Assembly (NCBI GenBank): GCA_018821365.1
Contig: JAHJML010000016.1
Location: 1 to 41,208 of the forward strand
Direction of reading: 5' to 3'
DNA from: Actinomycetota bacterium
GTDB taxonomy: Bacteria; Actinomycetota; Acidimicrobiia; Spongiisociales; UBA11373
DNA length: 41,208 bases
This document shows, piece by piece, positions 7,616 to 14,920 of the stretch. The position numbers and the translations under genes are program-made. Below the pieces are notes generated by a model. The model saw nothing but the letters and a program-made list of their open reading frames with translations. It made no database searches and was not told where the DNA came from. Position 1 is the stretch's first letter; each line of letters starts with the position of its first letter.

Positions 7616-8713
7616 ATGGCAACCGTGCACGAAGCCTTTGAGATCTGGGACGCCTGGTCGTCCGTCGGCGACTCGGTGGCGGTTGCCACCGTCGTCAGGG
7701 TGGCCGGTTCGGCCCCCCGGCCGGAGGGCTCACGGTTCCTGGTGTCGTCAGCGGGGGAGATGTCGGGGTCGGTCAGCGGGGGATGCGTCGAGAACGACGT
7801 GTACCTGCACGCCACCTCGGTGCTGGAGGGCGGCGGCCCCCTGCTGGTCACCTACGGCATCGCCGATGAAGAGGCCTTCGAGGTGGGTCTCGCCTGCGGG
7901 GGGACGATCCAGGTGTTCGTCGCACGGATGGGCGGCGAGGTCGATGCTGCCGCCCGCGACCTGGTGCGGGGCGCCCGGTCCGGGTCGCTGGCCACCGTGG
8001 TGGCGGGGCCGGCGATCGGGCAGTCCGTGCTCCTCGACGAGCACGGGACGGTCGTGGCCGGTTCGATCCCGGAGGAGATCGGGGACGACGTCGGTGTGGA
8101 TGCGGTCCGGTTGGCCGACACCGAGCAGGCGGTGACGCTGAGCTACCACGACCACGACGTCTTCATCGAGACGGTGGTGCCGCCCCCGATGCTGGTCATA
8201 TGGGGCGCCGACGAGGTCGCCGTCTCGTTGTCGGCGATGGCCCGCCGGGCCGGCTTCCGGGTGACGCTCTGCGATCCCCGCCCCGCCTTCACGGTCCCCG
8301 AACGGTTCCCCGACGCCGAACGGGTGGTCGTGGGGTGGCCGGACGACATCGCCGGGCAGGTGACGATCGACCACCGCACCTATGTGGTGTCGCTGACGCA
8401 CGATGGCAGGGTCGAGGGACCGCTGCTGCCGACGCTGCTGGCATCGCCGGCCAGGTACATCGGTGCGATGGGGAGTCGCCGCACCCACGCCAAGCGGGTC
8501 GAACGCCTCGCCGCCCAGGGATGGGATTCCGCCGCGATCGATCGGATCCACGGCCCGGTCGGCCTCGACATCGGAGCCGAGCGCCCTGCCGAGGTGGCGG
8601 TGTCGATCCTGGCGGAGATGATCGCCGCCCGCTACCGGTCCGGGTCGGGCGAGGCCCTGCGGGGCACCGAGGGCCGCATCCATCGGCAGCGGCCCGGCGA
8701 GGCAGACGTCTGA
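7616..8713 (+). CDS. XdhC/CoxI family molybdo-hydroxylase maturation factor
   Basis: A 365-residue XdhC/CoxF-type protein. The N-terminal XdhC/CoxI domain has GSAPRPEGSRFLVS and SGSVSGGCVENDV, the latter with the conserved cysteine that handles sulfur or molybdenum cofactor. The C-terminal Rossmann domain ends with RYIGAMGSRRTHAKR and HGPVGLDIGAERPAEVAVSILAE. Family members insert sulfurated molybdenum cofactor into xanthine or carbon monoxide dehydrogenase. The usual Rossmann glycine motif (GAGH) reads GADE here, so nucleotide binding may be altered. The start lacks a ribosome site but has a TANNNT box, suggesting a leaderless message. CoxG follows after two bases; no dehydrogenase subunits are in the window. 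Confidence 0.88.
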   Translation: MATVHEAFEIWDAWSSVGDSVAVATVVRVAGSAPRPEGSRFLVSSAGEMSGSVSGGCVENDVYLHATSVLEGGGPLLVTYGIADEEAFEVGLACGGTIQVFVARMGGEVDAAARDLVRGARSGSLATVVAGPAIGQSVLLDEHGTVVAGSIPEEIGDDVGVDAVRLADTEQAVTLSYHDHDVFIETVVPPPMLVIWGADEVAVSLSAMARRAGFRVTLCDPRPAFTVPERFPDAERVVVGWPDDIAGQVTIDHRTYVVSLTHDGRVEGPLLPTLLASPARYIGAMGSRRTHAKRVERLAAQGWDSAAIDRIHGPVGLDIGAERPAEVAVSILAEMIAARYRSGSGEALRGTEGRIHRQRPGEADV

Positions 8714-8715
8714 GC

Positions 8716-9237
8716 ATGAGGATCCGGGCTGACTTCGGCGTCGGACACCCCGCAGCCGATGTCTGGAGCCTGCTGGCCTCGAGTCAGGGGCACTCCTGTG
8801 TGCCCGGGCTTCAGGTCGACCAAGCCGGCCGCGGTTCGTTCGCCTTCGACGTGCAGGCTCGCCACCTGGTGTTCGACGGCACCGCGGCGGTGGCCTCCGA
8901 CGAGCGCGCCCGCACCATCACGGTGGAGGCGAGGGGCGCCGAGCAGGCCGGCCGCGGCAAGGCCCGCACCACCCTGATGGTGAAGGTCGCCGACGACGGC
9001 CTGTTCAGCACGGTCAACGTCGAGGCGGATCTCCACCTGACGGGCGAAATCGCTTCCCTGACACGATTGATCGCCGAGGCCGCCTACCGGATCGCCGACC
9101 AGGTCGCCGAGTGCCTGGAAGCCCGCCTCGGCACCGGCCCACCCCGGGTGAGGCCTGCTGCGCCACCCCCACCCGGGGAACCCGAACCGAAGACCGGGTG
9201 GCTCCGGAGACTGGCCGGCCGCCTCGGCGGGGGCTGA
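8716..9237 (+). CDS. CoxG-like SRPBCC protein
   Basis: A 173-residue protein with a CoxG (carbon monoxide dehydrogenase subunit G) type SRPBCC domain over the first 145 residues: MRIRADFGVGHPAADVWSLL, the strands around FDGTAAVASDERARTITVEARG, and the terminal helix ending VAECLEARL. A proline-rich linker leads to a short basic tail (WLRRLAGRLGGG) that could be an amphipathic membrane-associating helix, as in CoxG. CoxG recruits carbon monoxide dehydrogenase to the membrane; related proteins bind lipids or quinone. The ATG is two bases after the XdhC stop, so they form one operon. Structural dehydrogenase genes are missing here. Confidence 0.78.
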   Translation: MRIRADFGVGHPAADVWSLLASSQGHSCVPGLQVDQAGRGSFAFDVQARHLVFDGTAAVASDERARTITVEARGAEQAGRGKARTTLMVKVADDGLFSTVNVEADLHLTGEIASLTRLIAEAAYRIADQVAECLEARLGTGPPRVRPAAPPPPGEPEPKTGWLRRLAGRLGGG

Positions 9238-9241
9238 GTCG

Positions 9242-9438
9242 GGGGAGAGCACTTCGGAAGTGGCCGGGCGGTCTTGCTCTCTCCCGCGCAGCGGGGGAGA
9301 TGGGCCCGGCCGAGCAGGACGGGGCCAGAGGGGGACGGTGCTCATCCAGAGGCGCGCACGGCGCGCCACCAGAGGGCCTGGGCTCCCCCTCTGCCCCCTG
9401 CGGGGGCATCTCCCCCGCAAGCTGGGGAGAGCACTTCG
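9242..9438. repeat. Composite palindromic repeat element A
   Basis: The gap between CoxG and the alpha-glucosidase holds two inverted palindromic modules. A1 (9276-9334) combines a CTCTCCCGC...GCGGGGGAGA hairpin with a GGGCCC...GGGGCC hairpin. A2 (9385-9432) is a related module in the opposite direction. Between them is a short GC palindrome (9351-9367) and a 16-bp stretch (9363-9378) found inverted in element B. The whole is bordered by direct copies of GGGGAGAGCACTTCG (9242-9256 and 9424-9438). Elements B and C elsewhere in the window are homologous. No coding potential is credible. Confidence 0.85.
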
Positions 9439-9456
9439 TGACCCCTCTGCCCCTTC

Positions 9457-9462
9457 TAGTCT
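9457..9462 (+). promoter_or_regulatory. -10 box of a leaderless promoter (alpha-glucosidase)
   Basis: TAGTCT ends six bases before the ATG at 9469 with no Shine-Dalgarno site. It lies just past repeat element A. Confidence 0.6.
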
Positions 9463-9468
9463 GACCCG

Positions 9469-11052
9469 ATGGAGTGGTGGCAGACCGGGGTGATCTATCA
9501 GATCTATCCGCGCTCATTCCAGGACGGCAACGGCGATGGGGTCGGCGACCTGACCGGGATCCTCGGCAGGGTCGACTACCTGTCCGAGACGCTCGGGGTG
9601 GATGCGGTGTGGTTGTCGCCCTTCTACCGGTCGCCGATGGACGACTTCGGCTACGACATCAGCGACTACTGCGACGTCGACCCGTTGTTCGGCGGCCTGG
9701 ACGACTTCGATCGCCTGTTGGAGGCATTCCACGATCGGGGTGTCCGGGTGATCGTCGACCTGGTGCCCAACCACACCAGCGACCGGCATCCCTGGTTCCT
9801 GGAGTCCCGCTCTGGCCGTGATCACCCCAGGCGTGAATGGTACGTGTGGGCCGATCCCGGTCCCGACGGCGGTCCCCCCAACAACTGGCTGGCCGCCTTC
9901 GGGGGAGTCGCCTGGGAGTGGGACGAGTCCACCGGGCAGTACTACCTGCACTCGTTCCTGCGGTCCCAGCCCGATCTCAACTGGCGGAACCCCGAGGTCG
10001 AGGCTGCGATGTTCGATGTCATGCGCTTCTGGCTGGAGCGCGGTGTCGACGGTTTTCGACTCGATGTGGCCCATTTCGTGATGAAGGACCCCGATCTGCG
10101 GGACAACCCAGTGATCGAACCGGGGGTCGGGGCCTTCAAGGACATGGCCGAGTACGGCACCCAGGATCACCTCTACGACAAGGGACACCCCGATGTCCAC
10201 CCGCTGTTCCGGAGGATGCGGGCGCTGCTCGACGGGTACCGCTCGCCCCGGGTGGCGATCGGGGAGATCCACATCGACGACTACCGGCAATGGGCCGCCT
10301 ACTACGGGGCGGATCGGGACGAACTCCACCTGCCGTTCAACTTCCGGTTGCTGTACGCCGACTGGCAGGCGGATGCCATCGGCGCTCTCGTCGACGAGTT
10401 GGAGGCGGCCCTGCCGACGGGCGCCTGGCCCAACTACGTGCTCGGCAACCACGACGAACCCCGCCTGGCCACCCGGTTCGGGCCGGAGAACCGCCGCCTG
10501 GCTGCGATGCTGCTGCTGACCCTGCGGGGCACGCCGACCCTCTACTACGGCGACGAACTGGGACTGTTCGAGGTGGAGATCCCTCCCGACCGGCAGGTCG
10601 ACCCGTGGGGGTTGCAGGTCCCGGGACTGGGCCGCGACGGGTGCCGAACCCCGATGCCGTGGGACGGCACCCCCGGCGCCGGGTTCACCAGAGGCGAGCC
10701 GTGGCTGCCGCTCGGCCCGCAGGCGGCAGCCATGCACGTCGCCGCCCAGTTGGAGGATCCCGGATCCGTCCTCAACCTCTACCGGGCGCTGCTCGGCCTC
10801 CGCCGTGGGATGCCGTCGCTCCACCGGGGCGGCTACCGGAGGATCGAGGCGCCTGCCGGTGTGCTCGGCTACCGGAGGGAAGCCCCCGGTGCGGCACCCG
10901 TGGCGGTGATGCTCAACTTCACGGGGGAAGGGCAAGTGGTGGAGGCCGCCGGTGAGATCGCCCTGTCGACCACCATGAACCGAACCGGAACCAGGTCGGC
11001 CGGTTCGATCATCCTGGCTCCCCATGAGGGGATCGTGATCGTCGACCGTTGA
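9469..11052 (+). CDS. GH13 alpha-glucosidase (oligo-1,6-glucosidase / sucrose-hydrolase group)
   Basis: A 527-residue cytoplasmic glycosidase of family GH13 acting on alpha-glucosides. The conserved regions are in order: DLVPNH (residues 97-102), DGFRLDVAH with nucleophile Asp199, VAIGEIH with acid/base Glu266, and VLGNHDE with the transition-state Asp329. The start MEWWQTGVIYQIYPRSF is typical of the alpha-glucosidase/oligo-1,6-glucosidase subfamilies, and there is no signal peptide. A short C-terminal beta domain follows the barrel. It could equally prefer maltose, isomaltose, sucrose or trehalose; sequence alone does not decide. No transporter or sugar regulator is next to it. Confidence 0.92.
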   Translation: MEWWQTGVIYQIYPRSFQDGNGDGVGDLTGILGRVDYLSETLGVDAVWLSPFYRSPMDDFGYDISDYCDVDPLFGGLDDFDRLLEAFHDRGVRVIVDLVPNHTSDRHPWFLESRSGRDHPRREWYVWADPGPDGGPPNNWLAAFGGVAWEWDESTGQYYLHSFLRSQPDLNWRNPEVEAAMFDVMRFWLERGVDGFRLDVAHFVMKDPDLRDNPVIEPGVGAFKDMAEYGTQDHLYDKGHPDVHPLFRRMRALLDGYRSPRVAIGEIHIDDYRQWAAYYGADRDELHLPFNFRLLYADWQADAIGALVDELEAALPTGAWPNYVLGNHDEPRLATRFGPENRRLAAMLLLTLRGTPTLYYGDELGLFEVEIPPDRQVDPWGLQVPGLGRDGCRTPMPWDGTPGAGFTRGEPWLPLGPQAAAMHVAAQLEDPGSVLNLYRALLGLRRGMPSLHRGGYRRIEAPAGVLGYRREAPGAAPVAVMLNFTGEGQVVEAAGEIALSTTMNRTGTRSAGSIILAPHEGIVIVDR

Positions 11053-11069
11053 GCCCGATCCGGGTCGGC

Positions 11070-11591
11070 TCAGCGCCCGGGGTCTTCCCCCTGGTAGCGA
11101 TAGCGGACCTGGGGGAGGCGGTGCCCGGCCACGACGGGTGACTTCGCCGTCCCGTCGGGCATCCATCCCAGCCGCTCGTAGAAGCGGCGGGTGGCCGGGG
11201 CGTCGCGCAGGGTCCACAGGGTCGCCCGCCCGGGGGCGGCGGCGCCGAGATGGTCGAGGGCGTGCCGCATCAGCATCGTGCCGACGCCGCGTCCTTGGTG
11301 ATCCTGGTCGACATAGAGGCCGTAGACCTCGGGGTCGCCGCCGGTGTCCTGGTCGCGACTCGGTCCGATGTGGACGAACCCGATCACCGCACCGTCTTCG
11401 ACGGCCACCGCCGTGTGGAACGGTGGGGCCGACGGCAGGTGCTCGGTGAAGTACCTCTCCCTCGGGGCGGTCTCCTGGGCCTCCAACACGGTCGTGGGGA
11501 CGATCCCGGCGAATGAGGAGCGCCAGGTCCGGACGTTGAGATCGGCGATGGCAGGGGCGTCGGCCCGCTCCGCCGGCCGGATGTCGATCAT
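11070..11591 (-). CDS. GNAT-family N-acetyltransferase
   Basis: A 173-residue GNAT protein. It opens with MIDIRPAERADAPAIADL, the usual first strand and helix, and has the acetyl-CoA pyrophosphate loop QDHQGRGVG after VYGLYVD, then the late helix TRRFYERLGWMPDG. The acceptor substrate is unknown; small molecules, antibiotics or protein N-termini are all possible in this family. The ATG is preceded by TATCCT six bases away, and the GAGGGG between them touches the start codon, so a leaderless transcript is more likely than ribosome-site initiation. It converges with the alpha-glucosidase gene, and a weak hairpin around 11051-11073 lies between the stops. Confidence 0.88.
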   Translation of the reverse strand: MIDIRPAERADAPAIADLNVRTWRSSFAGIVPTTVLEAQETAPRERYFTEHLPSAPPFHTAVAVEDGAVIGFVHIGPSRDQDTGGDPEVYGLYVDQDHQGRGVGTMLMRHALDHLGAAAPGRATLWTLRDAPATRRFYERLGWMPDGTAKSPVVAGHRLPQVRYRYQGEDPGR

Positions 11592-11597
11592 CCCCTC

Positions 11598-11603
11598 AGG
11601 ATA
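11598..11603 (-). promoter_or_regulatory. -10 box of a leaderless promoter (GNAT gene)
   Basis: TATCCT on the minus strand ends exactly six bases before the ATG. Confidence 0.5.
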
Positions 11604-11629
11604 CGGATGCGGGTCTCGGGTCGGGACGG

Positions 11630-12169
11630 TCAGTGGGGGGATCCGAACTTCCCCCAGGAGGTCATCTCCTCGATTGCCTTGCGCCCCGCCTTCCCTGAAT
11701 CGCGCCGCTCCCGGCGTTCGGCCGCCTCAGCCTCCTGGTCGGGGTACCCCAGGGCGATCGCATACCGGCATTGGTGACCCTGCGGCACTCCGAGCACCCG
11801 GCGGGCGATGTCCTCGTCGTGGAGCGTCACCGGGCACGACCCGATGCCGAGGGCGGCGGCGGCGAGCATCATGTTCTGGGCGACCCTCCCGATGTCGAAC
11901 TCGTAGCCATCGGAGGGCCAGACGATGGCGATCGCCAGCGCGGCGGCCCGGATCGGGCGGGTGAACGAACCGGCCCCGGCCAGTGCCTGGCGGCCGGCCG
12001 GGTCGTCGACGACGACGAAGGCCCACTTCTGGGTGTTCTTGGAGGATCCGGTCCAGCGGGCCGCTTCGAGGATCGCTTCGACCTCGGTGCGGGGAATCGG
12101 GTCCGGCAGGTAGTTGCGGCAGACCCGCAGGCCCACCACGTCGGCATAGGTGCTCGGTCGGGGTTCCAT
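11630..12169 (-). CDS. Nitroreductase-family flavoprotein
   Basis: A 179-residue flavin enzyme of the nitroreductase superfamily. The N-terminal FMN phosphate-contact segment reads LRVCRNYLPDPIP (family: RRSIRxFxxxPV), followed by AARWTGSSKNTQKWAFVVVDD, and the mid-region GRVAQNMMLAAAALGIGSCPV is the dimer-interface helix with its glycine-rich end. Members reduce nitro compounds, quinones or flavins using NAD(P)H; the natural substrate is unknown. It is the shorter type of the family. The start has TAAGGT six bases upstream and no ribosome site. It lies between the GNAT gene and the penicillin-binding protein on the same strand, each with its own apparent promoter. Confidence 0.9.
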   Translation of the reverse strand: MEPRPSTYADVVGLRVCRNYLPDPIPRTEVEAILEAARWTGSSKNTQKWAFVVVDDPAGRQALAGAGSFTRPIRAAALAIAIVWPSDGYEFDIGRVAQNMMLAAAALGIGSCPVTLHDEDIARRVLGVPQGHQCRYAIALGYPDQEAEAAERRERRDSGKAGRKAIEEMTSWGKFGSPH

Positions 12170-12175
12170 GCCCCA

Positions 12176-12181
12176 ACCTTA
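12176..12181 (-). promoter_or_regulatory. -10 box of a leaderless promoter (nitroreductase)
   Basis: TAAGGT on the minus strand ends six bases before the ATG. Confidence 0.5.
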
Positions 12182-12201
12182 GGAGGGTGGCTGCACTCGA
12201 G

Positions 12202-14124
12202 TCAGCCTGCCAGGGCCTCGATGAAGGCGGCTGCGATGGGAGCGGCCACCGCGCCGCCGGCGCCGCCGGTCTCGACGACGACCGCAAAGGCGAGATCTCC
12301 CCAGAAGCCGATGAACCAGGCGTGGGTGGGCTCGGTCTCCGACCATTCCGCCGATCCGGTCTTCCCGTACACCTGCTCGCCTTCGATGCCGGCTGCGGTC
12401 CCGGTGCCGTCGGTGACGACGAGCCGCATCATGCCGGCGAGCATGTTCCGCACATCGGGGTCGAGGGGGATGGAGAGGCCGGAGGCCTCGCCTTCGAGGA
12501 TGGTGGGGGCGTGCCACTCGCCGGAGGCAACCGCGGCTGCGATCGAAGCCTGATGGATCGGGGTCACCTGGACGGCGCCCTGGCCGATGGCGGCCGCGCC
12601 GATGTCGGCGTCCTCGAAAGGTACGGGATAGGAGGGGGCCGCGGTGTCGACGGCCAGCGAGTAACCGGAGCCGTAGCCGAAGTCGGCTGCCGCTTCCACC
12701 AACCCGAGGGCGCCGAGGTCGGTGGTGGCCAGTGAGGCGAAGGTGGTGTTGCAGGAGAGGGCGAAGGCCGTTTCCAGGGGGATGTCGCCGCGGTCACGAT
12801 CGCCTGCATTGGTGAACTCCCTGCCGCCGATCGTGACCACAGCCGGGCACGGCACATCGGTCGATGGGCGGTACCCGGCCGAGAGCAACCCGTAGGCGGT
12901 CACCACCTTCGACGTGGACCCGGGTGGGTAGAGGCCGAGCGCCGCCCGGTTGAACCCGTCCAGGGGGCGGCTGGCGATGGCCCGGATCTGGCCGCTGGCG
13001 GTGTCGATCGCCACCAGTGCCGCCGGGAGTTCGACATCGACGAGGGCGCCCTCCGCCGCCAGTTGGATGTCGACGGCCAGCGTGGTGCGCACCGGGGTGG
13101 CCGGGACGCCCTCGACGGTGTGGAGGATCTCGACCACCCGGCCGAACTGGTTGACGCGCTGCACCTCGAAACTGGGGAACCCGGCCAGGGTCCGCTGCAG
13201 CGACCGTTCCAGGCCGGTCAGGCCGACCACATCGCCGACCCGGTAGGGGTCACCGAGGTCCGAGAGCATCTCGGCGGTGATCTCCCCGGTGGTGCCCAGC
13301 AGGTGATCGGCAAACGGGCCCGCCGGCGCCAGGCGGGCGGTGTCGTCGCGAAGGTCGAGGCCGGGGATGGCCTCCAGTTGCGACTGCACCGGGAGGAAGT
13401 CGACGAGCGGCATCCACCCCACCGGCACGAACCAATCCGGCTGCACCGCTGGCCGGCCGATCTCACGCAGCACCGCCGCCCGCGGGATGCCTGCGTAGTC
13501 CTCCAGGCCCTGCAGCAACGCTTCCCGGTCCTCGATCCTGCCCGGCACCACCCCGATGGTCTTGACCGCCCGTTCGGTCACGATCGTGATACCCCGCAGT
13601 CCCAGGATCGCCGCCCGTTCCGGCCAGTGGCGTTCGAGGAACAGGGTGTCGCTCTCCTCGAGGGCCGGGTGGATGACGGCCGGTGACCACGGGACCTGCC
13701 ATCCCGTCGCCGTCTCTGCCACTGGCAGGGTTGCTGCGTAGTCCCAGGTGCCCGCCGCTCCGAGGTCGAGGGAGGCCTGGTAGGTCGCCACGACCTCGCC
13801 TTCGACGAGTTCGGCTCCGGTCACCTGGTAGACCGCCGTCTGCAGCGAGAGGCCCCCGGTCCATGCGACGTGGAGGCCGAGGAGATCGTGGGGGGAATCG
13901 GGGGACAGGGCCCGCACGGCGGGGAAATCGCCGGCAGCCCAGGCATCGAGGAGGTCCTCGGTGGCAGCCATCGCGCCGGCCTGTTGGGCGTCGGACAGCA
14001 CCGGGGCGGGTGCCTCGGTGGTGGTCGGCGCCTCCGTCGTGGTGGTCGTTCCCGTGGACGACGGGAACGAGCATCCCGAAGCGAGGAGCATCAGGACGGT
14101 GGTGAGCAGGCCGATCCGTCGCAT
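12202..14124 (-). CDS. Penicillin-binding protein with lipoprotein signal (MecA/PBP3-like)
   Basis: A 640-residue peptidoglycan transpeptidase. A lipoprotein signal ends LASGC (Cys18), followed by a Thr-rich linker. Residues about 45-150 resemble the NTF2-like N-terminal domain of MecA-type proteins, then a dimerisation region, then the transpeptidase domain with STSK (nucleophile Ser403, Lys406), SCN (457-459) and KTG (588-590). It cross-links stem peptides on the outer membrane face. The class B architecture with an NTF2-like domain is shared with beta-lactam-tolerant PBPs, but resistance cannot be claimed. Start 14124 is chosen for the signal sequence and for a TACGAT box five bases ahead; ATG 14148 is the alternative. 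Confidence 0.9.
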   Translation of the reverse strand: MRRIGLLTTVLMLLASGCSFPSSTGTTTTTEAPTTTEAPAPVLSDAQQAGAMAATEDLLDAWAAGDFPAVRALSPDSPHDLLGLHVAWTGGLSLQTAVYQVTGAELVEGEVVATYQASLDLGAAGTWDYAATLPVAETATGWQVPWSPAVIHPALEESDTLFLERHWPERAAILGLRGITIVTERAVKTIGVVPGRIEDREALLQGLEDYAGIPRAAVLREIGRPAVQPDWFVPVGWMPLVDFLPVQSQLEAIPGLDLRDDTARLAPAGPFADHLLGTTGEITAEMLSDLGDPYRVGDVVGLTGLERSLQRTLAGFPSFEVQRVNQFGRVVEILHTVEGVPATPVRTTLAVDIQLAAEGALVDVELPAALVAIDTASGQIRAIASRPLDGFNRAALGLYPPGSTSKVVTAYGLLSAGYRPSTDVPCPAVVTIGGREFTNAGDRDRGDIPLETAFALSCNTTFASLATTDLGALGLVEAAADFGYGSGYSLAVDTAAPSYPVPFEDADIGAAAIGQGAVQVTPIHQASIAAAVASGEWHAPTILEGEASGLSIPLDPDVRNMLAGMMRLVVTDGTGTAAGIEGEQVYGKTGSAEWSETEPTHAWFIGFWGDLAFAVVVETGGAGGAVAAPIAAAFIEALAG

Positions 14125-14129
14125 GCGGC

Positions 14130-14135
14130 ATCGTA
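14130..14135 (-). promoter_or_regulatory. -10 box of a possible leaderless promoter (PBP)
   Basis: TACGAT on the minus strand ends five bases before the ATG at 14124. It supports that start over the ATG at 14148. Confidence 0.4.
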
Positions 14136-14148
14136 CGGCCACCGGCAA

Positions 14149-14910
14149 TCAGCGGGTGGCAATCGCGAACAGGCGGCGGAACGGGAAGAGGGTGGAACCG
14201 TCGGGGCCGGGGGGGTAGTGGGGCCGCAGGGCGGCGGCGTACTCGGCGAAGAACGCCCCGGCATCATCGCCGAGATCGTCCAGGAAGGGCCGGGCCGCGG
14301 CACCCTTGACCCATTCGGCGGCGGCATCCTCGCCGTGCAGCACTTGGTAGTAGACGGTTTCCCATAGGTCCACCGTCGCGCAGCGGGGGGCGAGTCGGCC
14401 GAAGTAGGCGTCCGGAGGATCGACCGGCCGCCACCCCGCCCGATGGCCGACCCGATCGGCCCAGCGGGGCCGTTCGGCGACCTCGCCGAGCACCCGGTGA
14501 GAAGGCTCGTCGAAGTTGCGAGGCATCTGAACCGCCAGCACTCCTCCCGGTGCCAGCGCCTCCGCCAGTGCGGGGAACAGTGCATCGTGATCGTCGACCC
14601 AGTGCAGAGATGCGTTGGCGAACACCAGGCCGGCCGGCTCTCCAGGGTCCCAATCGGCGATGTCACCCTGGACCCAGGCGACCCCGCTCTCTGCGCCGCC
14701 GGCTCGCTGGAGCATCTCCGGCGACGTGTCGAGGCCGGTCACCCGGGCGGCCGGCCACCGGGCGGCCAGCATCCGGGTGATGGCTCCGGTCCCGCACCCG
14801 AGGTCCCAGATGGTGGCCGGGTCGATGTCGGGGATGCGGGCGATGAGGTCGAGCGCCGGCCGGGTCCGGTGATCCTCGAAGCGCAGGTACTGGTGGGGAT
14901 CCCAGGTCAG
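14149..14910 (-). CDS. tam: Trans-aconitate 2-methyltransferase, apparent CTG start
   Basis: A 253-residue SAM methyltransferase (E. coli Tam has 252). Motif I is DLGCGTG, then GLDTSPEM and FANASLHWVDDH, and the tail LFPFRRLFAIATR aligns with the Tam end. Tam methylates trans-aconitate, a spontaneous inhibitor of aconitase. The family N-terminus (M.W.P..YL.F...R.RPA..LL.R.P) matches CTG-ACC-TGG-GAT, with GAGGAA seven bases ahead; no ATG, GTG or TTG exists between the upstream in-frame stop and this point. The first ATG inside the gene would remove motif I. So either CTG is the start codon, or a base change has hit the start. Ten bases separate it from the upstream membrane-protein gene. Confidence 0.85.
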   Translation of the reverse strand: MTWDPHQYLRFEDHRTRPALDLIARIPDIDPATIWDLGCGTGAITRMLAARWPAARVTGLDTSPEMLQRAGGAESGVAWVQGDIADWDPGEPAGLVFANASLHWVDDHDALFPALAEALAPGGVLAVQMPRNFDEPSHRVLGEVAERPRWADRVGHRAGWRPVDPPDAYFGRLAPRCATVDLWETVYYQVLHGEDAAAEWVKGAAARPFLDDLGDDAGAFFAEYAAALRPHYPPGPDGSTLFPFRRLFAIATR

Positions 14911-14920
14911 GTCGGGTTCC

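Noticed and set aside
9242-9438. Repeat element A as an insertion sequence
   Set aside because: Too short and without any transposase frame; the palindromic modules fit REP-like elements better.
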